Positions 15,691 to 23,379 of a stretch of DNA of 44,941 bases are shown here, piece by piece. How positions within the stretch are numbered: position 1 is the stretch's first letter; the number at the start of each line of letters is the position of its first letter. The DNA lies in assembly GCA_050433985.1 (NCBI GenBank), contig JBNPWE010000021.1, positions 1-44,941 of the forward strand, written 5' to 3'. The notes under the pieces are model-generated. The model was given only the letters and a program-made list of their open reading frames with translations, was not told the origin of the DNA and did not search any database. Made by a program: the position numbers and the translations under genes. The stretch is from JACIYW01 sp014359745 (GTDB taxonomy: Bacteria > Pseudomonadota > Alphaproteobacteria > Rhodobacterales > Rhodobacteraceae).

Positions 15691-17598
15691 TTGGACGATC
15701 AGAACAAGAATCTTATCCTGGCGACGGCACTCAGCTTTCTGGTGATCCTCGTCTGGTTCTTTGTGTTCCCTCCGGCAGATCCGGTAACGCCCCCCCCCGA
15801 CACGATCAGTGCTGACGGGCGGGGCCTGACCCCCCCCAAGGCCGCCGAAACCACGGGCGGCACCCCGTCCGAGGCCGCGCCAACCGACGCGCCGCGCGTC
15901 ACGATCAAGACGGATCGGCTGCTTGGGTCGATCTCGCTTCAGGGCGGGCGGATCGACGATCTGGCGCTCAGCGATTATCACGTCACCACGGACCCCAAGT
16001 CCGACACCGTGCGCCTTTTGTCGCCGGTGGGATCGGCGGAACCCTATTATGCGCTTTATGGCTGGACCCCGGCCGGCACCTTGGCGTTCGAGGATGTGCC
16101 GGATGCCAACACGCTTTGGTCGACCCCCGCAGGCGCCGAACTTGGGGTCGGGCGCCCCGTCACGCTGACATGGGATAATGGCCGGGGCCTGATCTTTACC
16201 CGCACCATCGCGGTTGACGAAAACTACATGTTCACGATCACGCAAGCCGTGCAGAACAACACCGGGGCAGAGGTTCGCCTGGCCCCTTACGGCATCGTGG
16301 CGCGCCACGGCATCCCATCCAACCTGCAATCCTTCTACATCCTGCACGAGGGCATGGTCGGGATGTTCGACGGCAAGTTGCAGGAATCCAAATACAAGAA
16401 CATGGCCGAATTCGCCCCCCTCGCGCGCGAGGGAACCCCGGCCGAGGTGACCGAGGTCGGCAATAATGGCTGGATCGGCTTTACCGACAAATACTGGATG
16501 ACCACGCTGGTGCCGACGCCCGGCACCACCTTTACCGCCGTGGCCAAATATGTGCCGGGACCGGAAATATTCCAGACCGAAACCCGCCGCCCCACCGTCA
16601 GCGTGGCAGCGGGGGAAACGGCGACCACCTCATCGCAGCTTTTCGCCGGGGCCAAGGAATGGGAAACCATCCGGGCCTATCAACGGGCCGGCATCGACCG
16701 TTTCATCGACGCCATCGACTGGGGCTGGTTCTTTTTCCTGACCAAGCCGATCTTCTGGGTGCTGCACTTCCTGCATGGCTTCATCGGCAACATGGGCTGG
16801 TCGATCATCGGGTTGACGATCTTCCTCAAGGCGCTGCTGTTTCCGCTGGCCTATAAATCCTATGTGTCCATGGCCCGCATGAAGGAACTTCAGCCAGAAA
16901 TGGAGGCCCTCAAGGAACGGGCGGGAGACGACAAGCAAAAGCTTCAGCAGGAAATGATGAAGCTTTACAAGGAGAAAAAGGTAAACCCCGCTGCGGGCTG
17001 CCTGCCGATCCTGCTGCAGATCCCGATCTTCTTTTCGCTTTACAAGGTGATTTTCGTCACGATCGAGCTGCGGCATGCGGAGTGGATCGGCTGGATCAGG
17101 GATCTGTCGGCGCCCGATCCGTCATCGCTTTACAACCTGTTCGGCCTTCTGCCCTGGGCCGCGCCCGAAGCAGGATCCATGATGGCGCTGATTTTCCTGG
17201 GGCTGATGCCGATCGGCCTTGGCGTGTCGATGTGGCTTCAGCAAAAGCTGAACCCCGCGCCTGCGGACCCCACGCAAAAGATGATCTTTGCCTGGATGCC
17301 TTGGGTCTTCATGTTCATGCTGGGCAGTTTTGCCTCGGGGCTGGTGCTGTACTGGATCACCAACAACCTGATCACCTTCACGCAGCAATACATCATCATG
17401 CGCAGCCACGGGCACAAGCCCGACCTGTTCGGCAATATCAAATCGACCTTCTCGCGCAAACCGGCTGACAAACCCAAGGCCGCCGCGCAACCGGTATCAA
17501 AGCCGGTCACAAGACCGGCCAAGGGCCCCGCGCCGAAGGCAGTCAATTCGCCTGCTGCCCCGCGCGGAAAAGGTGGCTCCGGGCCGAAGCCGAAGTGA
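15691..17598 (+). CDS. yidC: Membrane protein insertase YidC, TTG start
   Basis: A 635-residue YidC/Oxa1 insertase that integrates membrane proteins alone or with SecYEG. The start is inferred as TTG at 15691: the family N-terminus DDQNKNLILATALSFLV follows at once and no in-frame ATG or GTG lies nearby. Domains are the first transmembrane helix (about 6-24), the large periplasmic domain (about 60-340), and the five-helix insertase core beginning near 350 (FFFLTKPIFWVLHFLHGFIG, then MKELQPEMEALKERAGDDKQ and NPAAGCLPILLQIPIFFSLY). The Lys/Pro/Ala-rich basic tail binds ribosomes in related proteins. The MOSC gene overlaps its stop by four bases. Confidence 0.93.
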   Translation: MDDQNKNLILATALSFLVILVWFFVFPPADPVTPPPDTISADGRGLTPPKAAETTGGTPSEAAPTDAPRVTIKTDRLLGSISLQGGRIDDLALSDYHVTTDPKSDTVRLLSPVGSAEPYYALYGWTPAGTLAFEDVPDANTLWSTPAGAELGVGRPVTLTWDNGRGLIFTRTIAVDENYMFTITQAVQNNTGAEVRLAPYGIVARHGIPSNLQSFYILHEGMVGMFDGKLQESKYKNMAEFAPLAREGTPAEVTEVGNNGWIGFTDKYWMTTLVPTPGTTFTAVAKYVPGPEIFQTETRRPTVSVAAGETATTSSQLFAGAKEWETIRAYQRAGIDRFIDAIDWGWFFFLTKPIFWVLHFLHGFIGNMGWSIIGLTIFLKALLFPLAYKSYVSMARMKELQPEMEALKERAGDDKQKLQQEMMKLYKEKKVNPAAGCLPILLQIPIFFSLYKVIFVTIELRHAEWIGWIRDLSAPDPSSLYNLFGLLPWAAPEAGSMMALIFLGLMPIGLGVSMWLQQKLNPAPADPTQKMIFAWMPWVFMFMLGSFASGLVLYWITNNLITFTQQYIIMRSHGHKPDLFGNIKSTFSRKPADKPKAAAQPVSKPVTRPAKGPAPKAVNSPAAPRGKGGSGPKPK

Positions 17599-18344
17599 CG
17601 GCCTCGCTTGCCCGGATCTGCCGCCATCCGATCAAGGCCATCGGGTTCGAGGAACTGGCCGAGGCGGTGCTGACACCGGGTGCGGCCCTGCCAGAAGACC
17701 GGCGCTGGGCCGTGGCGCATGCCGATTGCCGCCTGCCCGAAGGCGGCGGCTGGGCGCGCAAGATCAACTTTTTGCGCGGTGTGTCGGGGCCCGATCTTAT
17801 GGCGATTTCCGCCCGGCTGGCCGCCGACGGTTCGCTGACGCTGACCCATCCGCGCGCCGCCGCGATCACCCTGAACCCCGACCTGCCCCATGATGCCGCG
17901 CGCCTGATCGACTGGCTACGCCCGCTTTGGCCCGCGGGGCGCGCCGCCCCCGACCGGGTGGTGCATGTGCCGGGGCAGGCGATGACCGACTGGCCCGACC
18001 CGTTCGTTTCAGTGCTGAACATGGCGTCGCTGCGGGCGCTTGGCGCGCGGATGGGGCGCGATCTGTCGATACACCGCTGGCGCGGCAACCTCTGGATCGA
18101 GGGGCTGGAACCCTGGCAGGAATTTGATCTGACCGGCCATGAGATCACCATCGGTCCCGCCCGGCTGCGCATCGATCAGCGGATTACCCGCTGCAAGGCG
18201 ACCACGGTCAACCCCGAAACCGGACAGGCGGATGCCGATACATTGGCCGCGCTGAAGACCGGGTTCGGCCATCAGGATTTCGGCGTCTATGCCACTGTGA
18301 TTGTCGGTGGTAGGATTGCCTGCGGCGACACGGTGACGTTATGA
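17595..18344 (+). CDS. MOSC domain protein
   Basis: A 249-residue protein with the N-terminal beta-barrel domain (RICRHPIKAIGFEELAEAVL) and the C-terminal MOSC domain. The MOSC signature cysteine is in ITRCKATTVNPETG near residue 200, followed by FGVYATVIVGGRIACGD. MOSC proteins handle sulfur in molybdenum-cofactor chemistry; for stand-alone bacterial members the substrate is usually unknown. The GTG start sits in a GTGA overlap with yidC and the stop in an ATGA overlap with engB, so the three genes are translationally coupled. This order is common in Rhodobacterales. Confidence 0.88.
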   Translation: MTASLARICRHPIKAIGFEELAEAVLTPGAALPEDRRWAVAHADCRLPEGGGWARKINFLRGVSGPDLMAISARLAADGSLTLTHPRAAAITLNPDLPHDAARLIDWLRPLWPAGRAAPDRVVHVPGQAMTDWPDPFVSVLNMASLRALGARMGRDLSIHRWRGNLWIEGLEPWQEFDLTGHEITIGPARLRIDQRITRCKATTVNPETGQADADTLAALKTGFGHQDFGVYATVIVGGRIACGDTVTL

Positions 18345-18991
18345 GGCTGCCCTTCCCCCTTACCCCCGAACCCGACGCCGCCAGCGCCGAACGCGGCCGA
18401 CTGCTGTTCGCCGGGCCGATTGAGTTCCTCAAAGGGGTCGTCGCGATGGATGGCATGCCCCCCGCAGACCGGGCAGAGGTATGTTTCGCCGGGCGATCGA
18501 ATGTCGGGAAATCCAGCCTGATCAACGCGCTGACCGGGCGCAAGGCGCTTGCGCGCGCCTCGAACACCCCAGGCCGAACACAGGAAATCAACTTTTTCAC
18601 CGCGGGCGATGCCCATTACCTGGTCGATCTGCCCGGTTACGGCTTTGCGCAGGCGCCCAAACCGATTGTTGAAAAATGGCAGGCGCTGCTCAAGGCTTAT
18701 CTTTCCGGCCGCCCCAACCTGCGCCGTGCCTTCGTGCTGGTCGATACCAGGCATGGGATCAAGGATGTCGATCACGAAATCATGGCCCTTCTGGACAAGT
18801 CCGCTGTCACCTTTCAGGTGGTGATGACCAAGGCCGACAAGATCAAGGCCGCAGATCACGCGGCGGTGCTGGATCAGGTGCGCGGCGAACTGGCCCGCCA
18901 CCCGGCGGCTTACCCCGAGATCGTGTTGACCTCTGCCGAAAAAGGCGATGGTATCCCGACCTTGCGCGCAATCGTCGCCGCCCTGACCTGA
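18341..18991 (+). CDS. engB: GTP-binding protein EngB (YihA/YsxC)
   Basis: A 216-residue TrmE-Era-like GTPase needed for large ribosomal subunit assembly. The motifs are G1 GRSNVGKSSLINAL (about residues 51-64), G2 NTPGRTQEINFF, G3 DLPGYGFAQAP and G4 TKADKIK, with the closing LTSAEKGDGI. Length fits the family. It overlaps the MOSC gene by four bases; argB begins 58 bp after its stop. Confidence 0.95.
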   Translation: MRLPFPLTPEPDAASAERGRLLFAGPIEFLKGVVAMDGMPPADRAEVCFAGRSNVGKSSLINALTGRKALARASNTPGRTQEINFFTAGDAHYLVDLPGYGFAQAPKPIVEKWQALLKAYLSGRPNLRRAFVLVDTRHGIKDVDHEIMALLDKSAVTFQVVMTKADKIKAADHAAVLDQVRGELARHPAAYPEIVLTSAEKGDGIPTLRAIVAALT

Positions 18992-19049
18992 GGCAGCCTT
19001 GGCAGGCCCAGACGAACCCTTTAAGCTGCGCCTATCCTTGGGGACCAAC

Positions 19050-19949
19050 ATGAAAAAGCAGACCGCCATGACCCGTGACTGGATCGCCACCGCCCGCACC
19101 CTGTCAGAGGCGCTGCCCTATCTGCAACGCTACACCGGCGCGGTCGTGGTGATCAAATTCGGCGGCAATGCCATGGGCGATGATGACGCCATGGCCGATT
19201 TTGCCCGCGATATCGTGCTGATGCGTCAGGTTGGCGTGAACCCGGTGGTGGTGCATGGCGGCGGGCCGATGATCAACGATCTGCTGGCGCGCCTAGGCAT
19301 CGAATCGCGTTTCGTGCGCGGCAAGCGGGTGACCGACAAGGCCACGGTCGATGTGGTGGAAATGGTGCTGTCGGGCCTTGTGAACAAACGCATCGTGCAG
19401 GCGATCAACGATCAGGGCGGCCGCGCGGTGGGCCTGTCGGGCAAGGATGACGATCTGATGGTCTGCGTCGCCGACGACCCGGAACTGGGTTTTGTCGGCA
19501 AACCGGTCGAGATGAACGTGCAGGTGCTGCGCGATCTGTTCACCGCCGGTATCGTGCCGGTGGTGGCCCCGGTCGCCACGGGTGTGGCCGACAACGAAAC
19601 CTTCAACGTCAACGGCGATACGGCCGCCGGGGCGATTGCCGCCGCGCTCAAGGCCGATCGGTTGTTGCTCTTGACCGATGTCGCGGGCGTGAGGGATGCC
19701 GAAGGCAATGTGCTGACCCAGCTTACCCCCGATGATGTGCAGACCCTGACCGAATCGGGGGTGATTTCGGGCGGGATGATCCCGAAAACCGAAACCGCCC
19801 TTGCCGCCATCGCGGGCGGTGTGCGCGCCGTGGTGATCCTGGACGGGCGCGCGCCGAACGCCTGCCTGCTGGAACTTTTCACCGAACATGGCGCGGGGTC
19901 GATCATCCGCACCACCGAACCCAGGATAAAGCCGCGCGGCGCGGCCTGA
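19050..19949 (+). CDS. argB: Acetylglutamate kinase
   Basis: A 299-residue amino acid kinase that phosphorylates N-acetylglutamate, the second step of arginine synthesis. Motifs include VIKFGGNAMGDDDAMADFA, VVHGGGPMINDLLARLGI, and FNVNGDTAAGAIAAALKADR. The N-terminal helix TRDWIATARTLSEALPYLQRY is the one that in hexameric, arginine-inhibited enzymes interlaces subunits. The ATG at 19050 has GGGG about six bases upstream; an upstream in-frame start at 18999 would add an unusual 17 residues. Separation from other arg genes is normal in this group. Confidence 0.94.
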   Translation: MKKQTAMTRDWIATARTLSEALPYLQRYTGAVVVIKFGGNAMGDDDAMADFARDIVLMRQVGVNPVVVHGGGPMINDLLARLGIESRFVRGKRVTDKATVDVVEMVLSGLVNKRIVQAINDQGGRAVGLSGKDDDLMVCVADDPELGFVGKPVEMNVQVLRDLFTAGIVPVVAPVATGVADNETFNVNGDTAAGAIAAALKADRLLLLTDVAGVRDAEGNVLTQLTPDDVQTLTESGVISGGMIPKTETALAAIAGGVRAVVILDGRAPNACLLELFTEHGAGSIIRTTEPRIKPRGAA

Positions 19950-20018
19950 CATCTTGGCCTAGGCGCGGCATCGCGGCTGTGTCACAGTGATGTAATTGCC
20001 TCACCCGAAAGGCCCGCC

Positions 20019-20522
20019 ATGCCCCTGCGCCTGATCCTGACCCGCCACGCGAAATCCAGTTGGGATAATCCCGATCTGCCCGATCAGGCCCGCCCGTTGA
20101 ACGCGCGCGGCAAACGCGCCGCGCAGGCGCTTGGTGACTGGCTGGCCTCACGCGGGTATATGCCCGATCAGGTGCTGTGCTCTCCCGCCACGCGCACCCG
20201 CGAAACCTGGGCCGGGATGGCCCCCGCCCTGCCCCAGGCCACCGACGCCCGGTACCCTGATGCGCTTTATCAGGCCGACAGCGACAGTTTGCTGACCAGC
20301 CTTCGGCAGGCCACCGGCCGAACGGTGTTGATGCTTGGCCACAATCCCGGCATCGCCGCCTTCGCCGCCACCCTGCCCGCGACGCCGCCGCTTGGCCCGA
20401 ATTTCGCGCATTATCCCACCGGCGCGACGCTGGTCTTGGCCTTTGATGCGCCCGGTTGGGGTGATGTGCAGCCAGGCACCGGCAGGGTGCTTGATTTCAT
20501 TGTGCCGAGGGAGCTTGAATAA
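20019..20522 (+). CDS. SixA-like histidine phosphatase
   Basis: A 167-residue member of the histidine phosphatase (phosphoglycerate mutase-like) superfamily. The first catalytic histidine is in LTRHAKSSWDNP and the second in LMLGHNPGIAAFA; PLNARGKRAA and CSPATRTRETW also fit the SixA subgroup, which removes phosphate from phosphohistidine in HPt domains. No partner kinase is nearby, so the substrate is unknown. It is preceded by a short 69-bp gap after argB. Confidence 0.85.
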   Translation: MPLRLILTRHAKSSWDNPDLPDQARPLNARGKRAAQALGDWLASRGYMPDQVLCSPATRTRETWAGMAPALPQATDARYPDALYQADSDSLLTSLRQATGRTVLMLGHNPGIAAFAATLPATPPLGPNFAHYPTGATLVLAFDAPGWGDVQPGTGRVLDFIVPRELE

Positions 20523-20540
20523 CCTTTCCATGGCGCACCC

Positions 20541-20569
20541 TTGCACGCTATCACCCGATCAGGGATAAG
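20541..20569 (+). promoter_or_regulatory. Candidate promoter of the NDUFS4-like gene
   Basis: TTGCAC at 20541-20546 and GATAAG at 20564-20569 are spaced by 17 bp and lie 22 bp before the start codon, so the untranslated leader would be very short (about 15 nt). A GGAGG site precedes the ATG. Confidence 0.4.
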
Positions 20570-20591
20570 AACCCAGTGAAACGGAGGCCCC

Positions 20592-20903
20592 ATGCGCGCA
20601 CGCATCTACAAACCCGCCCGAAACGCCATGCAATCGGGCACCGCCAAAACCCACCACTGGGTGCTGGAATTTGCCCCGCAATCACCGCGCGAGGTTGATC
20701 CGCTGATGGGCTGGACCAGTTCGTCCGACACCCAGGCACAGGTCAAGCTGCGCTTTGAAACCCGCAGCGCGGCAGAGGCCTATGCCAACGCCAGGAACAT
20801 ACCCTTTACAGTGGTCGATCCCAAGATCCGCAAACCCACGATCCGCCCCGGCGGGTATGGCGACAACTTTGCCACATCCCGCCGCGAAACCTGGACACAT
20901 TGA
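20592..20903 (+). CDS. NDUFS4-like complex I accessory subunit
   Basis: A 103-residue protein of the ETC complex I subunit conserved region family, homologous to mitochondrial NDUFS4 (18 kDa). Visible family motifs are RIYKPARNAMQSGTAKTHHW, LMGWTSSSDT and the aromatic segment around AYANARNIPFTVVDP. It would stabilise the peripheral arm of NADH:ubiquinone oxidoreductase near the N-module. It is encoded away from the main nuo operon, as is usual for this subunit in alphaproteobacteria. Start: ATG with GGAGGCCCC just upstream. Confidence 0.88.
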   Translation: MRARIYKPARNAMQSGTAKTHHWVLEFAPQSPREVDPLMGWTSSSDTQAQVKLRFETRSAAEAYANARNIPFTVVDPKIRKPTIRPGGYGDNFATSRRETWTH

Positions 20904-21060
20904 CCGCTTGACCAAGCCCGGCGGCATCGAGAGTGAGGCGCGCGCGCCCCGGGTTCGAGCGCCGCGCCGAACATTGAAAGCTGCCGCCGCGCGCAAGCCA
21001 ACCGCCAACAAGCGCTCCGCGATATATATATCTGTTGAAGAAATTTCGAACCGGGAAAGC

Positions 21061-21915
21061 CTATCGGCTTATTCCGGAATTGCTTTGATCCGGGATCGTT
21101 GCATCGCGCCAGTCATCGATGGCCATCATCGCAGCACCTGCCGTTTCGACAAAGCGGAACAGGTCAAGGTCATCGGGGCCGATCGTGCCCGCCTCGGCCA
21201 GCGCCTCCCAGTTGATCATCTTGCGCCAGAACGCTTCCCCGAACAGCAAAACCGGCACCCGCGCCATTCGCCCTGTCTGGATCAGGGTCAGGCTTTCGAA
21301 CAACTCGTCAAAGGTGCCAAAGCCCCCCGGAAACACCACGATCGCCCTGGCCCGCATCAGGAAATGCATCTTGCGGATCGCAAAATAGTGGAAGTTGAAG
21401 CACAGGTCCGGCGTGACATAGGCATTCGGGGCCTGTTCATGCGGCAACACGATATTGAGCCCGATCGACACGCCCCCGACGTCCGCCGCCCCGCGATTGC
21501 CGGCCTCCATCACCCCCGGCCCGCCACCCGTAACGATGACATTCTCGCACCCGCCGCTTTCCGCGCTGCGCAGCGTCATCAGCCGGGCGAATTTCCGTGC
21601 CTCGTCATAGTAATGCGACAGATCGGCAAGCGCCGGTGTTGCCGCCCCGCCGCGCTGCGCCGGGCCCGGAATGCGCGAGCCGCCGAACAGAACCACGGTT
21701 GACCGGATGCCGCGTTCGGTCATCAGCATCTCGGGTTTGAGCAGTTCCAGTTGCAACCTGACCGGGCGCAATTCCGGCTGGCACAGGAAATCATCATCCG
21801 CAAAGGCCAGCCGATACGACGATGCCCGCGTCTGCGGCGTATCGGGTATGGCGCGGGTTGCGCGGATATCCTGCCCGGCGTCGGGAAAAGGCCCATGTCG
21901 GGATGCTTCGGTCAT
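21061..21915 (-). CDS. LOG-family (TIGR00730) Rossmann-fold protein
   Basis: A 284-residue member of the LOG family. The hallmark motifs are present: GGGPGVMEAGNRGAADVGG near residue 126 and PGGFGTFDELFE near 193. LOG proteins cleave the N-glycosidic bond of nucleoside 5'-monophosphates (phosphoribohydrolase); in plants and some pathogens this releases cytokinins. In bacteria the physiological substrate is often AMP-like. The N-terminal 60 residues are longer than in short LOG proteins. It is divergent from dapD with a 75-bp gap. Confidence 0.88.
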   Translation of the reverse strand: MTEASRHGPFPDAGQDIRATRAIPDTPQTRASSYRLAFADDDFLCQPELRPVRLQLELLKPEMLMTERGIRSTVVLFGGSRIPGPAQRGGAATPALADLSHYYDEARKFARLMTLRSAESGGCENVIVTGGGPGVMEAGNRGAADVGGVSIGLNIVLPHEQAPNAYVTPDLCFNFHYFAIRKMHFLMRARAIVVFPGGFGTFDELFESLTLIQTGRMARVPVLLFGEAFWRKMINWEALAEAGTIGPDDLDLFRFVETAGAAMMAIDDWRDATIPDQSNSGISR

Positions 21916-21990
21916 ACTGGCTGCCTCTCTGATTGCGTGGCCGCACTCTAGCCGCTATAGCCCCTACCGCAACCAGCCACAGGAGCGCCG

Positions 21991-22818
21991 ATGTCACTTA
22001 CCGATCTTGAACCCGCCGTCGAGGCCGCATGGGACGCCCGCGACACCATCACCCCGGCCACCACCGGGGCTGCGCGCGACGCGATAGAGGCGACGCTGAC
22101 CGCGCTTGACAGCGGCACCCTGCGCGTGGCCGAGCGGCAGGAAAATGGCGACTGGCGCGTCAATCAATGGGCCAAAAAGGCGGTTCTTCTGGGGTTCCGC
22201 CTGAAAGACATGGCGCCGCAATCGGGCGGCCCGCAGGGCGGCACCTGGTGGGACAAGGTGGACAGCAAGTTCCTGGGCTGGGGTGCGCAAGACTGGAAGG
22301 CGGCGGGGTTCCGCGCGGTCCCCAACTGCATCGTGCGCCGGTCGGCCTATATTGCCCCGAACGTTGTCCTGATGCCGTCCTTCGTCAACCTTGGCGCCTA
22401 TGTGGATAGTGGCACCATGGTCGATACCTGGGCCACGGTGGGCAGTTGCGCGCAGATTGGCAAGAATGTGCACCTGTCGGGCGGCGTCGGCATCGGCGGT
22501 GTGCTGGAACCGATGCAGGCCGGGCCCACCATCATCGAAGACAACTGTTTCATCGGCGCCCGGTCGGAAGTGGTCGAGGGCGTGATCGTGCGCGAGGGGT
22601 CGGTGCTGGGCATGGGGGTTTTCCTGGGCCAATCGACCAAGATCTATGACCGCGACACCGGCGAGGTAACGTATGGCGAGGTGCCGGCCGGATCGGTGGT
22701 GGTGGCCGGTTCGCTGCCGTCATCGGGCGGGGTCAGCCTTTACTGCGCGGTGATCGTCAAAAAGGTCGATGCCAGAACCCGCGCCAAGACCTCGATCAAC
22801 GATCTTCTGCGCGCCTGA
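21991..22818 (+). CDS. dapD: 2,3,4,5-tetrahydropyridine-2,6-dicarboxylate N-succinyltransferase
   Basis: A 275-residue DapD. It succinylates tetrahydrodipicolinate in the succinylase branch of lysine and diaminopimelate synthesis. The N-terminal helical domain is followed by a left-handed beta-helix of hexapeptide repeats (about 105-230), including VRRSAYIAPNVVLMPSFVNL, GAYVDSGTMVDTWATVGSCA and IEDNCFIGARSEVVEG. The C-terminus ends with VDARTRAKTSINDLLRA, typical of the family. A terminator-like hairpin follows. Confidence 0.96.
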   Translation: MSLTDLEPAVEAAWDARDTITPATTGAARDAIEATLTALDSGTLRVAERQENGDWRVNQWAKKAVLLGFRLKDMAPQSGGPQGGTWWDKVDSKFLGWGAQDWKAAGFRAVPNCIVRRSAYIAPNVVLMPSFVNLGAYVDSGTMVDTWATVGSCAQIGKNVHLSGGVGIGGVLEPMQAGPTIIEDNCFIGARSEVVEGVIVREGSVLGMGVFLGQSTKIYDRDTGEVTYGEVPAGSVVVAGSLPSSGGVSLYCAVIVKKVDARTRAKTSINDLLRA

Positions 22819-22824
22819 TCAACG

Positions 22825-22850
22825 GGGGGTGCCGCCATGGCGCCCCCTTT
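22825..22850 (+). terminator. Intrinsic terminator-like hairpin after dapD
   Basis: GGGGGTGCC at 22825-22833 pairs with GGCGCCCCC at 22839-22847 (one G-T pair), with a five-base loop, followed by three T residues. It lies six bases after the dapD stop and 21 bp before the next gene, so it may reduce read-through rather than abolish it. Confidence 0.55.
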
Positions 22851-22870
22851 CCCCCGGCAAAGGCCGCACC

Positions 22871-23206
22871 ATGACCGAAAAACCCGACAAACGCCCGCAG
22901 CAGGTCTTTACCCTTCTGGTAGAGGTCGGCCGCGCCGCCGACGATGGCCTGCCCGAAGGATCAACGGGTGCCGCACTTTTATGCTATGCCACCGGCGTGG
23001 ACGAGGCCGAGGCAGTGCGCGAAACCGTCGCGGTTCTGAAACAGGCCGATCTTTGCCCGCTGGATGTGACCGGTTACGGCACATTGGCCGAACAAGAGGC
23101 CGACGGCGCGATCATCGCCGATGAGGAACGCGCGCTTATGGACAGGGCACTGGCGGAAAACGCGGTGATCGTGGCGCAAATGACACCTTTCTTCCCCGAT
23201 GACTGA
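22871..23206 (+). CDS. Conserved small protein of unknown function
   Basis: A 111-residue acidic, soluble protein without a signal peptide or membrane segment. I do not recognise a domain. Sequences such as PQQVFTLLVEVGRAADDGLP and TLAEQEADGAIIADEERALM suggest a compact alpha/beta fold. The ATG at 22871 follows a purine-rich stretch, and codon usage is like that of its neighbours. It follows dapD closely on the same strand, and I recall similar proteins beside dap genes in Rhodobacterales, so a link to lysine synthesis is possible but not shown. Confidence 0.65.
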   Translation: MTEKPDKRPQQVFTLLVEVGRAADDGLPEGSTGAALLCYATGVDEAEAVRETVAVLKQADLCPLDVTGYGTLAEQEADGAIIADEERALMDRALAENAVIVAQMTPFFPDD

Positions 23207-23265
23207 CGGCCGTTCGGTTTTCGCCGGAAAAGCCGCTTATGGCCGGTCCGGGCGGTTATCAAGTC

Positions 23266-23293
23266 TTGAAACAACGCGCCGTTCCATGAATAT
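23266..23293 (+). promoter_or_regulatory. Candidate promoter of the Mrp operon
   Basis: TTGAAA at 23266-23271 and GAATAT at 23288-23293 are spaced by 16 bp; TATGTA at 23291-23296 gives an alternative with 19 bp. It lies in the 173-bp gap before mrpA, in a locally AT-richer patch. No operator or riboswitch-like structure was seen here. Confidence 0.3.
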
Positions 23294-23379
23294 GTAAGAC
23301 AACATGAAACAAATTGCCCAGGATCGGGGCGGGCACAGGGCCTGACCGCGACCAAACGGCGGTATACGGAACCGACAGG

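Noticed and set aside
20904..21060. tRNA-like GGGTTCGAGCGCC between the NDUFS4-like and LOG genes
   Set aside because: Only the T-arm-like stretch is present; no acceptor or anticodon stem could be paired.
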